DNA from: Magnetospira sp. QH-2 | GTDB taxonomy: Bacteria; Pseudomonadota; Alphaproteobacteria; Rhodospirillales; Magnetospiraceae | Length of the DNA: 64,000 nucleotides | Assembly (NCBI RefSeq): GCF_000968135.1 | Contig: NZ_FO538765.1 | Location: 1,317,819 to 1,381,818, forward strand | Direction of reading: 5' to 3' | Shown: positions 47,635 through 56,405 of the stretch, one piece after another | How positions within the stretch are numbered: the stretch's first letter is position 1 | How the letters are laid out: every line of letters begins with the position of its first letter | Position numbers and translations under genes: made by a program | Notes under the pieces: generated by a model | Databases searched by the model: none | What the model saw: only the letters and a program-made list of their open reading frames with translations | What the model was told of the DNA's origin: nothing

Positions 47635-48993
47635 TCAGTCCGTGATGATTTCTGGTCCCATCAACTGCGTCGGCAGCCAGGTGGAAATTGCTGGTATGTA
47701 GGTCACCATGACCAGGAAGACCAACAGGATCATCAGCCAGGGCAGGGCGGCTTTCACCACCCAGAGTATGGATTGGTTTGTTATCCCCGCGGTGACGAAC
47801 AGGTTGAGTCCCACCGGTGGCGTGATCATGCCGATTTCCATGTTGACCACCATGATGATGCCCAGATGGATCGGGTCGATGCCCAATTCCATGGCGATGG
47901 GGAACAAGATCGGCGCCATGATCAGCAGGATGGCCGAGGGCTCCATGAAGTTGCCCGCCGCCAACAGCAGCAGATTGACGATGATCAGGAACGACCACCA
48001 TTCAAAGCCCGCGGCGATGATCATCTCGGTGATTTCATGCGGAATGCGTTCCGTGGTCAGCACGAAGGCGAACAGCATGGCGTTGGAGATGATGAACAGC
48101 AGCATGATGGTGATCTTGGCCGCGTCCAGGATGGTATGGGTGATCTCCTTGTGGGTGAAAACCTGGATCAACAGGGAAATGGCCGACGGCCGGGGCTCGC
48201 CCTTTTTCAGCGGTCCCAGATCCCGATAGACGAAGATCGCGATGATATAGGCGTAGACCGCCGCCACCGCCGCTGCTTCCGTCGGGGTAAAGATGCCGCC
48301 ATAGATGCCGCCCAGGATGACGACGATCAGCATCAGCCCCCAAATGGCGTCCTTGAAGGAATCCCAGAATTCTTCGAATGAAGGCACCGGCTGTTTGGGC
48401 AGCCCGGTGACTCGGGCCCGGATGTAAATGGCGATCATCAGCATGACACCGGCCAACAGGCCCGGGAACACACCGGCCAGGAACATGCGTCCCACCGAGA
48501 CTTCCGTCGCGGCGGCATAAACCACCATGACGATGGACGGCGGGATCAAGATACCGAGCGTGCCCGCGTTGGCGATCACACCGGCGGCGAAGGGCTTGGG
48601 ATAGCCCGACTTGATCATGCCCGCGATGACAATGGAGCCGATGGCTGCCACAGTGGCCGGAGACGACCCGGAAACCGCCGCGAACAGCATACAGGCCAGC
48701 ACCGAGGACATGGCCAGGCCGCCGCGCATGTGTCCCACCACGTTAATGGCGAAGCGGATCAGGCGTCGCGCGACGCCACCGGTGGAGAGGAACGCCGAGG
48801 ACAACACGAAGAACGGAATGGCCATCAGCGTGTAATGGTGCATGGTGTCGAAGATCCGCCCCGACAGGGTGCCCAGGTCGTCATTGCCGAAGAACAGCAA
48901 GGTCAGCACGCTGGACAGGCCCAGCGCAAAGGCGATGGGCGTGCCGATGAGGATTAGGCCGAATAGCGTTATGAACAGGAAGCCAATGGTCAT
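47635..48993 (-). CDS. dctM: TRAP transporter large permease
   Basis: 452 residues with about twelve membrane spans, the usual DctM size. Segments typical of the family include LFGLILIGTPIAFALGLSSVL, FVLSSAFLSTGGVARRLIRFA, AVSGSSPATVAAIGSIVIAGMIKSGY, FAAGVIANAGTLGILIPPSI and GMITPPVGLNLFV. It forms the Na+-coupled transport channel with DctQ, fed by DctP, probably for C4-dicarboxylates. The start overlaps dctQ (ATGA). Confidence 0.96.
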   Translation of the reverse strand: MTIGFLFITLFGLILIGTPIAFALGLSSVLTLLFFGNDDLGTLSGRIFDTMHHYTLMAIPFFVLSSAFLSTGGVARRLIRFAINVVGHMRGGLAMSSVLACMLFAAVSGSSPATVAAIGSIVIAGMIKSGYPKPFAAGVIANAGTLGILIPPSIVMVVYAAATEVSVGRMFLAGVFPGLLAGVMLMIAIYIRARVTGLPKQPVPSFEEFWDSFKDAIWGLMLIVVILGGIYGGIFTPTEAAAVAAVYAYIIAIFVYRDLGPLKKGEPRPSAISLLIQVFTHKEITHTILDAAKITIMLLFIISNAMLFAFVLTTERIPHEITEMIIAAGFEWWSFLIIVNLLLLAAGNFMEPSAILLIMAPILFPIAMELGIDPIHLGIIMVVNMEIGMITPPVGLNLFVTAGITNQSILWVVKAALPWLMILLVFLVMVTYIPAISTWLPTQLMGPEIITD

Positions 48994-49544
48994 TTTCCGG
49001 TCTCCTGGTCATCGTCTTGTTTTTGGGCGAACTGTTTCAAGGCGTCCTCGCCCTCGTCCCCAAGAAGTGTGGTGTCGTCGGAGGTGAGGATCGTCCAACC
49101 CGCCACCAACAAACGGATGATGGCCATGCCGAAGCCGACCACCACGACGCTTAAGGGAAACCACATGGGCCACTTGAGATCGGCGGTTTCCACATTGATC
49201 TCCCAGACCAAAACCACCTCTTCCCAACCACCGATCACCATCATGGTGCTGTAGGTGATTCCGGCGGCGATGGCGATGAGGCCAAGAATTCTTTGAATGG
49301 CCGAAGGAAACAGCTTCACGAAAGCATCGACGCCGATATGGCTGTGGATGCGGATACCGTACGAGACCCCGAAGATCACCAACCAGGCGAACAGAAATGT
49401 GGTCAGTTCCAAAGCCCAAATGAAGCCGGAATTGAACGCATACCGTAGCACCACCTGAATAAAGGTGAGCAGGGTCATGGCGGCAAGCAGGAAGGCAAGG
49501 AAGCCTTCTTCGGCCCTATGCAGGGATTCTATGACCTTTTGCAT
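48990..49544 (-). CDS. dctQ: TRAP transporter small permease
   Basis: 184 residues with four membrane spans (about 13-33, 45-65, 85-108, 130-152) and an acidic tail ending DDDQETGK. The FLAFLLAAMTLLTFIQVVLRYAFNSGFIWALELTTFLFAWLVIFG region is the DctQ signature. It bridges DctP and DctM in the inner membrane. It starts 55 bases after the dctP stop, with a hairpin between, and overlaps dctM by four bases. Confidence 0.95.
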   Translation of the reverse strand: MQKVIESLHRAEEGFLAFLLAAMTLLTFIQVVLRYAFNSGFIWALELTTFLFAWLVIFGVSYGIRIHSHIGVDAFVKLFPSAIQRILGLIAIAAGITYSTMMVIGGWEEVVLVWEINVETADLKWPMWFPLSVVVVGFGMAIIRLLVAGWTILTSDDTTLLGDEGEDALKQFAQKQDDDQETGK

Positions 49545-49555
49545 GGCACATGTTT

Positions 49556-49584
49556 CGACCCGCCCCCCGGATGGGGACGGGTCG
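49556..49584 (-). repeat. Hairpin between dctP and dctQ
   Basis: CGACCCG (49556-49562) pairs with CGGGTCG (49578-49584), with a further CCCC/GGGG pairing inside. It lies directly after dctP and has no T-tract. Such hairpins commonly stabilise the binding-protein message relative to the permease genes. Confidence 0.6.
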
Positions 49585-49599
49585 ACCTTTCCCTCAAGG

Positions 49600-50601
49600 T
49601 TACTTGTTGAAGCCGTCGGCGGCCTTCAGCAGGTCCGGGCCGATTTCATCGGCGAAGCGGTCCCATACCGGCTTCATGGCGGCTTTCCAGGCGGCGCGCT
49701 GTTCCGCGGTCAGGGTCCGCACGACGCCCTTGTTGTCGAGGATCTTCTGGCGGTTGTTGAGGTTCAACTCACGGGCCAGGTTGTTGCGCTCGGCCGTGAC
49801 TTCCATGAGGATGCTGTTGAGCTCGGTGCGGATATCATCCGGCAGGCCCATCCAGAAACGCTTGGACACGATCACCGCGTAGTCGAGGATGCCGTGATCG
49901 GTTTCGGTCACGCCGTCCTGCACTTCGAAGAACTTCTTGGTGAAGATGTTGGACCAGGTGTTTTCCTGACCGTCCACGACGCCGGTCTGCAAGGCACCAT
50001 AGACTTCCTTAAAGGCCATCTTCTGCGGCACCGCGCCGAGCTGCTGGAACTGAGCCACCAGCACATCGGACTGCTGCACGCGGAACTTCAACCCCTTGGC
50101 GTCTTCGGGCTTGACCAACGGCTTGTTGGCCGACATCTGCTTCATGCCATTGTGCCAGAAAGTCAGGCCCAGAATGCCTTTCTTTTCCATGGACCTAAGA
50201 ATGCCTTGGCCATGTTCGGACTGTTGGAACGCGTTCACGGCGTTGATATCGTCGAACAGGAACGGCAGATCGAAGATGCGGAATTTCTTGGTAAAGGTCT
50301 CGAACTTGGACAGCGACGGCGAGCCCATCTGTACCGACTTGCCCTTGGCCAGTTCAATCAGCAGCTTGTCGTCGTTGAACAGCTGGCCGGACGGATAAAC
50401 TTCGACCTTGACCTTGCCTTTCATGCGCTCATTGACGCGTTCGGCGAACAGGTTGGCGGCCAGGACCTTCGGATGGGTTTTACCCCCGGTCACGTGGCTG
50501 AACTTTATGATAATTTCCTTGGCGCTGACGGTCGCCGGGGCGGCGGTCAACATGAAGGCGGTGGCTGCAACGGCGGCAATTCCTGTAGTAAACAGGCGCA
50601 T
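49600..50601 (-). CDS. dctP: TRAP transporter C4-dicarboxylate-binding protein
   Basis: 333 residues with a signal peptide (about 1-27, ending VSA-KEI). It is a DctP-family periplasmic receptor: IIIKFSHVTGGKTHPKVLAANLFAERV, MGSPSLSKFETFTKKFRIFDLPFLF, the substrate Arg region GLKFRVQQSDVLVAQFQQLGAVPQKMAFKEVYGALQTGVVDGQENTWSNIFTKKFFEVQ. Similarity to Rhodobacter DctP and the adjacent dctBD suggest malate, succinate and fumarate as ligands. A sigma-54 promoter lies about 110 bases upstream. Confidence 0.95.
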   Translation of the reverse strand: MRLFTTGIAAVAATAFMLTAAPATVSAKEIIIKFSHVTGGKTHPKVLAANLFAERVNERMKGKVKVEVYPSGQLFNDDKLLIELAKGKSVQMGSPSLSKFETFTKKFRIFDLPFLFDDINAVNAFQQSEHGQGILRSMEKKGILGLTFWHNGMKQMSANKPLVKPEDAKGLKFRVQQSDVLVAQFQQLGAVPQKMAFKEVYGALQTGVVDGQENTWSNIFTKKFFEVQDGVTETDHGILDYAVIVSKRFWMGLPDDIRTELNSILMEVTAERNNLARELNLNNRQKILDNKGVVRTLTAEQRAAWKAAMKPVWDRFADEIGPDLLKAADGFNK

Positions 50602-50879
50602 AGTTTCTACTCCCTAATCTATCCCAATACGGTTCACCCACCGGGCGCCAGTCCATTTTCTTGGATCATGGTGGCTTGGTCCGGTGGATCACACGTGGCG
50701 TTTTATTCGCAAGGGGTATGCCAATCAGGGTTTTTCTTCCAAAGGCATATTATGGTCATCTAATCTTCACAGCGATTCAGCGTTCTGGCCAAGTCCCCGG
50801 AATCATTCCGGAAATCTCGCTGCAGTGCACATAGATGGGGAGTCACCCATGGGGAGGAGGGGGATGGGTGGATTTCCGC
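50602..50879. promoter_or_regulatory. dctP control region (sigma-54 promoter and DctD-site candidate)
   Basis: This 278-base gap holds the sigma-54 promoter at 50709-50723 and, about 88 bases further upstream, a perfect dyad CCGGAAT-c-ATTCCGG (50797-50811) placed like an enhancer site for the DctD activator. No gene is seen in it. Confidence 0.65.
50709..50723 (-). promoter_or_regulatory. Sigma-54 promoter of dctPQM
   Basis: On the minus strand TGGCATA-CCCC-TTGC matches TGGCACG-N4-TTGC with the invariant GG and GC at the correct 10-base separation. Initiation would be near 50698, giving a leader of about 97 bases. The neighbouring dctD encodes a sigma-54 activator, which supports use. Confidence 0.75.
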
Positions 50880-52241
50880 CTATTCAGTGAAAGCGCGGCG
50901 GTCCAGATCGTACTTACGCATCTTGTCATAGAGGGTCTTGCGCGGCAGACCGAGGCGTTCAAGAGTCGCCTTGATATTACCCTTCTGGCGTTGCAATTCC
51001 TGCACGATGACGCTGCGCTCGAAGGATTCCACCTGTTCCGGAAGGGACTGTGCGCCCGCCATACTGTCTGTTTCATCGAACGGGTGGGAGTCATCAAAAG
51101 TGATGCCATAGCCAAGTACGAACCGTTCGGCGGCATTCTTCAGTTCCCGCACGTTGCCGGGCCAAGAATGTCCCATCAGCTCGCTCAGTTGGGCGGCGCT
51201 GGGGGCCTCGGCCGGCCGGTTATAGCGCGCCGCGGCGGCTTCGACGAAATGATGAAACAACAGCGGGATATCTTCACGGCGTTGGCGCATGGTCGGCAGC
51301 GGCAGCACCATCACATTAAGCCGATAATAGAGGTCCTCGCGGAACAAATTTTTCTCGCTGGCCTTGCGCAGATCGGTCTTGGTGGCCGCGACCACCCTCA
51401 GGTTCACCGGGATCAGTTGGTTGGAACCCAACCGTTCCACCACCCGCTCCTGCAAAACCCTTAACAACTTGACCTGAAGGCCTAGGGGCATGCTCTCGAT
51501 TTCGTCAAGAAACAAGGTGCCCCCCGCCGCGTGCTCGATCTTGCCGATCCGCTGGGTCTGGGCACCGGTGAAAGCGCCTTGTTCATGTCCGAACAACTCG
51601 CTTTCGAAGATGGTTTCCGGCATGGCGCCGCAATTCACGGCAACAAAATGGCCGTCCCGGCGGGTGCTTTGCTCATGCAGGCAGCGGGCGACCAGTTCCT
51701 TGCCCGTCCCGGTCTCGCCGAAAATCAGAACGTCGGCCCCGGTGTCGGCGATGTTGGCGATGATATCGCGGGTGCGGTTCATGGCCGGAGACTTGCCGAC
51801 CAGCAGGGCGCCGCCTTGGCGAGAGCCCAATTCCCGCCGCAGGGTCTGGACTTCCAGCACCAAATTGCGTTTTTCCATAGCCCGGTTGACTGCATCCACC
51901 AGCAAATCGGCAGGAAACGGTTTTTCGATGAAATCATAGGCCCCGTCTCGGATCGCCTGCACGGCCATGGCGATATCCCCGTGGCCGGTGATCAGGACCA
52001 CCGGTAGATCTTGGGCGATTTCCTGGGCCTTGCTCATCAAGGTCAGGCCGTCCATGTCGGGCATCTTGATATCGCTGACGATGATCCCCGGCCATTGGGC
52101 GCTCAGCCGAGGCAAAACCTTGGACGGCGAGGAAAAGCATTCCACCTGATACCCGGCCAACTCCAGGGTCTGGCGCCCGGAGATGCGGATATGCTCCTCA
52201 TCATCGACAAAAAAGACGATTCCCTTGTCCGGTTCGCTCAT
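50880..52241 (-). CDS. dctD: C4-dicarboxylate sigma-54-dependent response regulator
   Basis: 453 residues in the NtrC-class order: receiver (1-125; phospho-Asp in IIVSDIKMPDMDG), AAA+ sigma-54 activation domain (about 145-375; Walker A FGETGTGKE, the sigma-54 loop EQGAFTGAQ, Walker B GGTLFLDEIESM) and a Fis-type helix-turn-helix (410-450; NIKATLERLGLPRKTLYDKMRKY). Phosphorylated by DctB it should activate dctPQM from the sigma-54 promoter. It overlaps dctB by four bases (ATGA). Confidence 0.96.
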   Translation of the reverse strand: MSEPDKGIVFFVDDEEHIRISGRQTLELAGYQVECFSSPSKVLPRLSAQWPGIIVSDIKMPDMDGLTLMSKAQEIAQDLPVVLITGHGDIAMAVQAIRDGAYDFIEKPFPADLLVDAVNRAMEKRNLVLEVQTLRRELGSRQGGALLVGKSPAMNRTRDIIANIADTGADVLIFGETGTGKELVARCLHEQSTRRDGHFVAVNCGAMPETIFESELFGHEQGAFTGAQTQRIGKIEHAAGGTLFLDEIESMPLGLQVKLLRVLQERVVERLGSNQLIPVNLRVVAATKTDLRKASEKNLFREDLYYRLNVMVLPLPTMRQRREDIPLLFHHFVEAAAARYNRPAEAPSAAQLSELMGHSWPGNVRELKNAAERFVLGYGITFDDSHPFDETDSMAGAQSLPEQVESFERSVIVQELQRQKGNIKATLERLGLPRKTLYDKMRKYDLDRRAFTE

Positions 52242-54184
52242 GCGGTCTGTGCCATCTGGTTGCCGTGGTCTCGCTGTAGGGCGACAGTGAACAGCGCGCC
52301 GCCATCGGGATGATTGGAAACTCGCAGGCTGCCGCCGAAATCATTGATGATCCGATCGGAAATCGACAGTCCCAAGCCAAGCCCCTTGCCCATCGCTTTG
52401 GTGGTATAGAAGGGATCAAAGACCTTTTCCAGATCTTCCTCGGTGAGGCCGGGGCCGCTGTCGTGAATCAGCACCAGAATCTGTTCGTCGGTGATTTCCG
52501 CATCAATGCCGAGGCGGCGGGGCTGATCCTTCTCCATGCCGTCCATGGCATCCAAGGCATTCCGGAACAGGTTGAGGAAAACCTGTTCAAGTCGCAGTTC
52601 CTCGCCAACGACCATGGGACAGCCCGATGGGACCTTGTCGGTGATTTCCAGGCCGTCGGTTTTGGTTACCTTGGTCAGCAAGGACAGGGCGCCATGCAGG
52701 GCGATCCGCAGATCCACCGGGCCAACCTCGTCCGGTGGTTTGCGGGCGAATGTTTTCAGATCGCCGGTGATGGTCGCCATGCGGTTGGTCAGATCGGATA
52801 TTTGACTAAGATTGCCGCGCACGTCGTCCAGGCGGTCGCGGTCGAGAAGCACATGGGCATTGTCCGCATAGGTGCGGATGGCGGTCAGCGGCTGATTGAG
52901 TTCATGGGTGATGCCTGCCGACATCTGTCCCAGGGCGGCCAGCTTGCAGGCATGGACCATTTCCGCCTGGGTGGTGCGCAGGGTGGACTCGGTCTTGCGG
53001 CGTTCCTGGATTTCCCGATGCAGGGCCTGATTGCTGTGGCGCAGGTCGGCGGTGCGGGCTTCGATGCGTTTCTCCAACTGATCATAGGCCTGTTGCAAGG
53101 CGGCACGGGCCTTGCGCTGATAATGCACGCGCTCCCACAGACGCAGACGGCGTTGGAACAAGGTGTAGGCGAAGAAAGCAAAGACCACCAAGGTAAAGGC
53201 CGCGGCCGCCAGCGCGCCATAGACAATCCGATCAACCGCCTTGACGTCCGACATCAGGTGCAATGTCCAGCCGGTCTCCGGATAAAGCAGCGACTGTACA
53301 AAGAACCGGGCTTTGCCAGAACGGGTCTCTTCGGTCCGGATGGTCATGATTTCACCACTTTCGCCGGCTGGAACCCGTTGCTCGATTTGCAATGGCGTAA
53401 GGGCATTGGTGCCATACTGCTGCGAAATGCGAATATGATCCGCCAACCCCGGGGGCAGGGTTTCCAGGGTCTTGAAACGCCAGTCCGGGCGGCTGGAGAT
53501 GAAAGCAATACCATGTTTGTCGGTGACCAGAACCTGGCTTTCAGAAGCCGCCCAGGCGGTTTCCAACCGTTCCATGCCAATCTTGACGACAACGACACCG
53601 AGAATGCGCGTCTCGTCCTTGACCGGATAAGAAAGATAGTAGCCCGGCTTGTTCGACGTGGTGCCCAAGGCAAAATAGCGCCCCGTCTCACCTCGAAGGG
53701 CGTCTTGGAAATAGGGGCGGAAGTTGAAGTTCTTGCCGACAAAGGGACGATCACTGTTCCAGTTGCTGGCGGCAATGGTCAGGCCATCACCATTCATCAA
53801 ATAAACCGCCGAGGTGGCGGCAATGCGGTTAATGCTTTCCAGCGCCCGGTTGACGTGGTCCACCCCGTCCAGGTCCTCGGGCGCCAGCAACAGCTCTGTC
53901 AGGTCCTGATTGCGCGATAGCACAACCGGCAGATAGGCGTATTTGTCCAACTCGCTTCGCAGGTTCTCGACAAAGGTGGCCAAGCGTTCGTGTCCCTTGG
54001 CTTCCATGTCCTTTAGCGCCGTGGCCCGGATCCATACGGACACCAGCATCATGACCACCGCCGCCGTCACCACGGTGGCGAAAATAAAGGTCAGCTTGGC
54101 CCGCACCGAGCCCTGGGGCGCCGAGACGAATTTCGGTACCTCCGGCCAGTCGAATTCCTGATCCTGCTTGGTTGGCTCGCTCAT
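52238..54184 (-). CDS. dctB: C4-dicarboxylate sensor histidine kinase
   Basis: 648 residues. A short cytoplasmic start, a membrane span (about 28-52), a periplasmic double-Cache sensor (55-320), a second span (325-350), a coiled coil (355-415) and a HisKA/HATPase core: AGITHELNQPLTAIRTYADNA with the phospho-His, the N box near NLFRNALDAM, and GKGLGLGLSISDRII. DctB senses external C4-dicarboxylates and phosphorylates DctD. I use the ATG at 54184 (MSEPTKQDQEF); six upstream in-frame codons are possible but not needed. Confidence 0.95.
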   Translation of the reverse strand: MSEPTKQDQEFDWPEVPKFVSAPQGSVRAKLTFIFATVVTAAVVMMLVSVWIRATALKDMEAKGHERLATFVENLRSELDKYAYLPVVLSRNQDLTELLLAPEDLDGVDHVNRALESINRIAATSAVYLMNGDGLTIAASNWNSDRPFVGKNFNFRPYFQDALRGETGRYFALGTTSNKPGYYLSYPVKDETRILGVVVVKIGMERLETAWAASESQVLVTDKHGIAFISSRPDWRFKTLETLPPGLADHIRISQQYGTNALTPLQIEQRVPAGESGEIMTIRTEETRSGKARFFVQSLLYPETGWTLHLMSDVKAVDRIVYGALAAAAFTLVVFAFFAYTLFQRRLRLWERVHYQRKARAALQQAYDQLEKRIEARTADLRHSNQALHREIQERRKTESTLRTTQAEMVHACKLAALGQMSAGITHELNQPLTAIRTYADNAHVLLDRDRLDDVRGNLSQISDLTNRMATITGDLKTFARKPPDEVGPVDLRIALHGALSLLTKVTKTDGLEITDKVPSGCPMVVGEELRLEQVFLNLFRNALDAMDGMEKDQPRRLGIDAEITDEQILVLIHDSGPGLTEEDLEKVFDPFYTTKAMGKGLGLGLSISDRIINDFGGSLRVSNHPDGGALFTVALQRDHGNQMAQTA

Positions 54185-54284
54185 GAGCGCAGTATAAACC
54201 ACTTGGCGCCTGGTCGCGAACCTTGCGCTGAAGGCCTGCCAGCGGGTACACCAAAAGTCTCTTGATCACGAAAGAAAATCTTCC

Positions 54285-55256
54285 ATGGCACGATCATTGA
54301 CCATCTGGGCCCTGTGCGACGACCGGGCGGGCAACGTCAATCAGGTGCGCGGCGTCGCCGAGGCCCTGGGGCTGCCGTTCCTGATCCAGGACCTGACCTA
54401 TACCGCCGCCGCCGCCTTGCCCAATTACATGGTCGGGGCGACCTTTTCCGGCCTGACCCGCGATGCGCGGATCAACCTGGCCCCCCCCTGGCCGGACCTG
54501 GTCATCGCCGCCGGACGCCGCACCGCCCCGGTGGCCCGGGCGATCAAGGAAAAGACCGACGGCCAGTGTTTCTTGTTACAGGTCATGTATCCGGGAGAGG
54601 CGGGGATCGACGAGTTCGATCTGGTCGCCGTGCCGCACCACGACAAGATGCCCAAGCGGGATAATTTCTTCGAGGTGCTGGGCGCGCCGCACCGGCTGAA
54701 CAAGGGTAATCTGGCCGCCGCCGCCAAGGCTTGGGAGGGTCGGTTCGATCATCTCCCCGGTCCGCGCATCGCCCTGATCGTCGGGGGCTCCACCAAGCGC
54801 AAGGTTTTCACCTCGGAAATGGGGGCCGAACTGGGTCGCCTGGCCTCGAAGCTGGCCAATAGCAAGAACGGCTCGTTGATGGTCACCACCTCGCGGCGCA
54901 CGGGCGAGGCCGCGGATGCGCTGATCGAGGCCATCGACGCGCCGTCCCATCTGTTCAAGTGGGGGGACGAGGGGGACAACCCCTACCTGGGTTACATGGC
55001 CGTGGCCGACGCGGTGATCGTCACCGGCGATTCCGTCTCCATGTGTTCAGAGAGTTGCGCCGTTTCCCGGCCCACCTATATCTATGCACCCAAGAAGGTC
55101 ACCGTGCGCAAACATGCCATGCTACATCAGGAACTTTATGCCCAGGGTTTTGCCCGACCGTTGGAAGGGGAGTTGAGCCTGGACTGGACTCACCCGGAAC
55201 TGAATGTGGCCGACCAGATCGCCGACGAACTACTGCTCCGACTGAAACGGGAGTAG
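54285..55256 (+). CDS. ELM1/GtrOC1-family putative nucleoside-diphosphate-sugar epimerase
   Basis: 323 residues of the bacterial family named for the plant mitochondrial fission protein ELM1, widespread in alphaproteobacteria. Visible features are IWALCDDRAGNVNQVRGVAEALG, PWPDLVIAAGRRTAPVARAI, LIVGGSTKRKVFT and VTGDSVSMCSESCAVSRPTYIYAP, giving a two-domain GT-B-like fold. The biochemical function is unknown; envelope glycan synthesis is often proposed. The FkbM gene starts five bases after its stop, so they form an operon. Confidence 0.88.
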   Translation: MARSLTIWALCDDRAGNVNQVRGVAEALGLPFLIQDLTYTAAAALPNYMVGATFSGLTRDARINLAPPWPDLVIAAGRRTAPVARAIKEKTDGQCFLLQVMYPGEAGIDEFDLVAVPHHDKMPKRDNFFEVLGAPHRLNKGNLAAAAKAWEGRFDHLPGPRIALIVGGSTKRKVFTSEMGAELGRLASKLANSKNGSLMVTTSRRTGEAADALIEAIDAPSHLFKWGDEGDNPYLGYMAVADAVIVTGDSVSMCSESCAVSRPTYIYAPKKVTVRKHAMLHQELYAQGFARPLEGELSLDWTHPELNVADQIADELLLRLKRE

Positions 55257-55260
55257 CCCC

Positions 55261-56043
55261 ATGCTGCCCGACGACAGCCTTTATCGCCTGAAGACCTGTC
55301 GCAACGGCACTTTCCTATATAATCCTAATGACCGGTATATTGGCCGCTCTCTGGATTTGTTCGGCGAGTTTTCGCAAGGGGAGGCGAATCTATTTGCAGA
55401 AATCCTCAAGCCCGGCGACGTGGCCTTGGATATCGGGGCCAACATCGGCTGTCATACGGTGGTCATGGCCAAGGCAGTGGCGCCGGGTGGCTTTGTCATT
55501 GGCTTCGAGCCGCAGAGGTTGGTGCATCAACTTCTATGCTCTAACGTCGCACTCAACGGCCTGATCAATGTGGTCTGCCGACAGAACGCGGTGGGCAGGG
55601 AGGCGGGCAAGATCACTGTGCCGGTGCTCGATCCCAGCAAGATGGCCAACTTCGGTGGCCTGGATCTGCGCCGGGACTGGCCGGGCGAACCGGTGGATGT
55701 TCTGGTTGTCGATAACGTGGCTCTGCCCCAATGCAGGCTGATCAAGATCGACGTGGAAGGCATGGAGACCGAGGTCATTGAAGGCGCCCGCCAGACCATC
55801 GAACGTTTGCGCCCCATCCTCTATGTGGAAAACGACCGCCAGGATAACGCCGAGGCCCTGGTCCGCCTGATCCATGCCATGGATTATCGCCTCTACTGGC
55901 ACTGCCCCCCGCTGTTCAACCCCGATAATTTCGATTGCAACCAAGAAAATCCGTTCGGCAATATCGTGTCGAAGAACCTGTTTTGCGTGCCGAAGGAGGC
56001 CAAGACGGAGATCAAGGGGGCGCGGGAGATCGTGGTGGTGTGA
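55261..56043 (+). CDS. FkbM-family SAM-dependent methyltransferase
   Basis: 260 residues. The SAM site is VALDIGANIGCHTVVMAKAVAPGGFVIGFEPQ with the acidic FEPQ turn, followed by the FkbM-specific RLIKIDVEGMETEVIEGARQTIERLRPILYVEND. Members O-methylate sugars or other hydroxyl groups in envelope and secondary metabolites. It follows the ELM1-type gene directly, so the two probably modify a shared surface glycan. Confidence 0.93.
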   Translation: MLPDDSLYRLKTCRNGTFLYNPNDRYIGRSLDLFGEFSQGEANLFAEILKPGDVALDIGANIGCHTVVMAKAVAPGGFVIGFEPQRLVHQLLCSNVALNGLINVVCRQNAVGREAGKITVPVLDPSKMANFGGLDLRRDWPGEPVDVLVVDNVALPQCRLIKIDVEGMETEVIEGARQTIERLRPILYVENDRQDNAEALVRLIHAMDYRLYWHCPPLFNPDNFDCNQENPFGNIVSKNLFCVPKEAKTEIKGAREIVVV

Positions 56044-56405
56044 CGGCCTGCTCGACCCCATTGATACCGATGAAAGGCGGCGTGATCGAAAGAACCGAGC
56101 GCCAAACCTTCATGGTCCAGCACGATGTCCACATAGCCTTTGAAGTGTGCTCCTAATATTCCTGATGGGAATATTAGGAGAAAACAATTCATTGGAGCAA
56201 GGTCCGCTTTCCCTGTAGTGAATACCTCTGAATAGCAATCTAGAAATCTTGCACAAAACATAATGCGTTGCCTTGAGAGGCTGGCGTTCGAATTTGGATT
56301 GATCAACAGAGGCGGCGGTTCAATTCCATTCAGGAATACTGTTCCTCGTTGGTCGCGGGTTCGTTACCACTGGCCTACCGATCGCATTGCGAAAAGGAGA
56401 CTCCT
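56044..56405. other. 362-bp region with a perfect 13-bp hairpin, no clear gene
   Basis: A+T-rich for this genome. At 56150-56180, CTCCTAATATTCC and GGAATATTAGGAG form a perfect 13-bp stem around TGATG; A-rich sequence follows, so it is not a classical terminator. The remainder shows no convincing gene; reading frames here lack family features. It may be a decayed insertion upstream of the toxin-antitoxin-like gene. AAGGAG at 56394-56399 is the ribosome site for the next gene. Confidence 0.5.

Noticed and set aside
55893-56306. Minus-strand frame with GYVDIVLDHEGLALGSFDHAAFH
   Set aside because: It overlaps the end of the FkbM gene, lacks a ribosome site and looks at best like a remnant; not enough to call a gene or a family.
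56309-56330. GGTTCAATTCC resembling a tRNA T-loop
   Set aside because: The flanking bases do not form a T-stem or acceptor stem, so no tRNA is supported.
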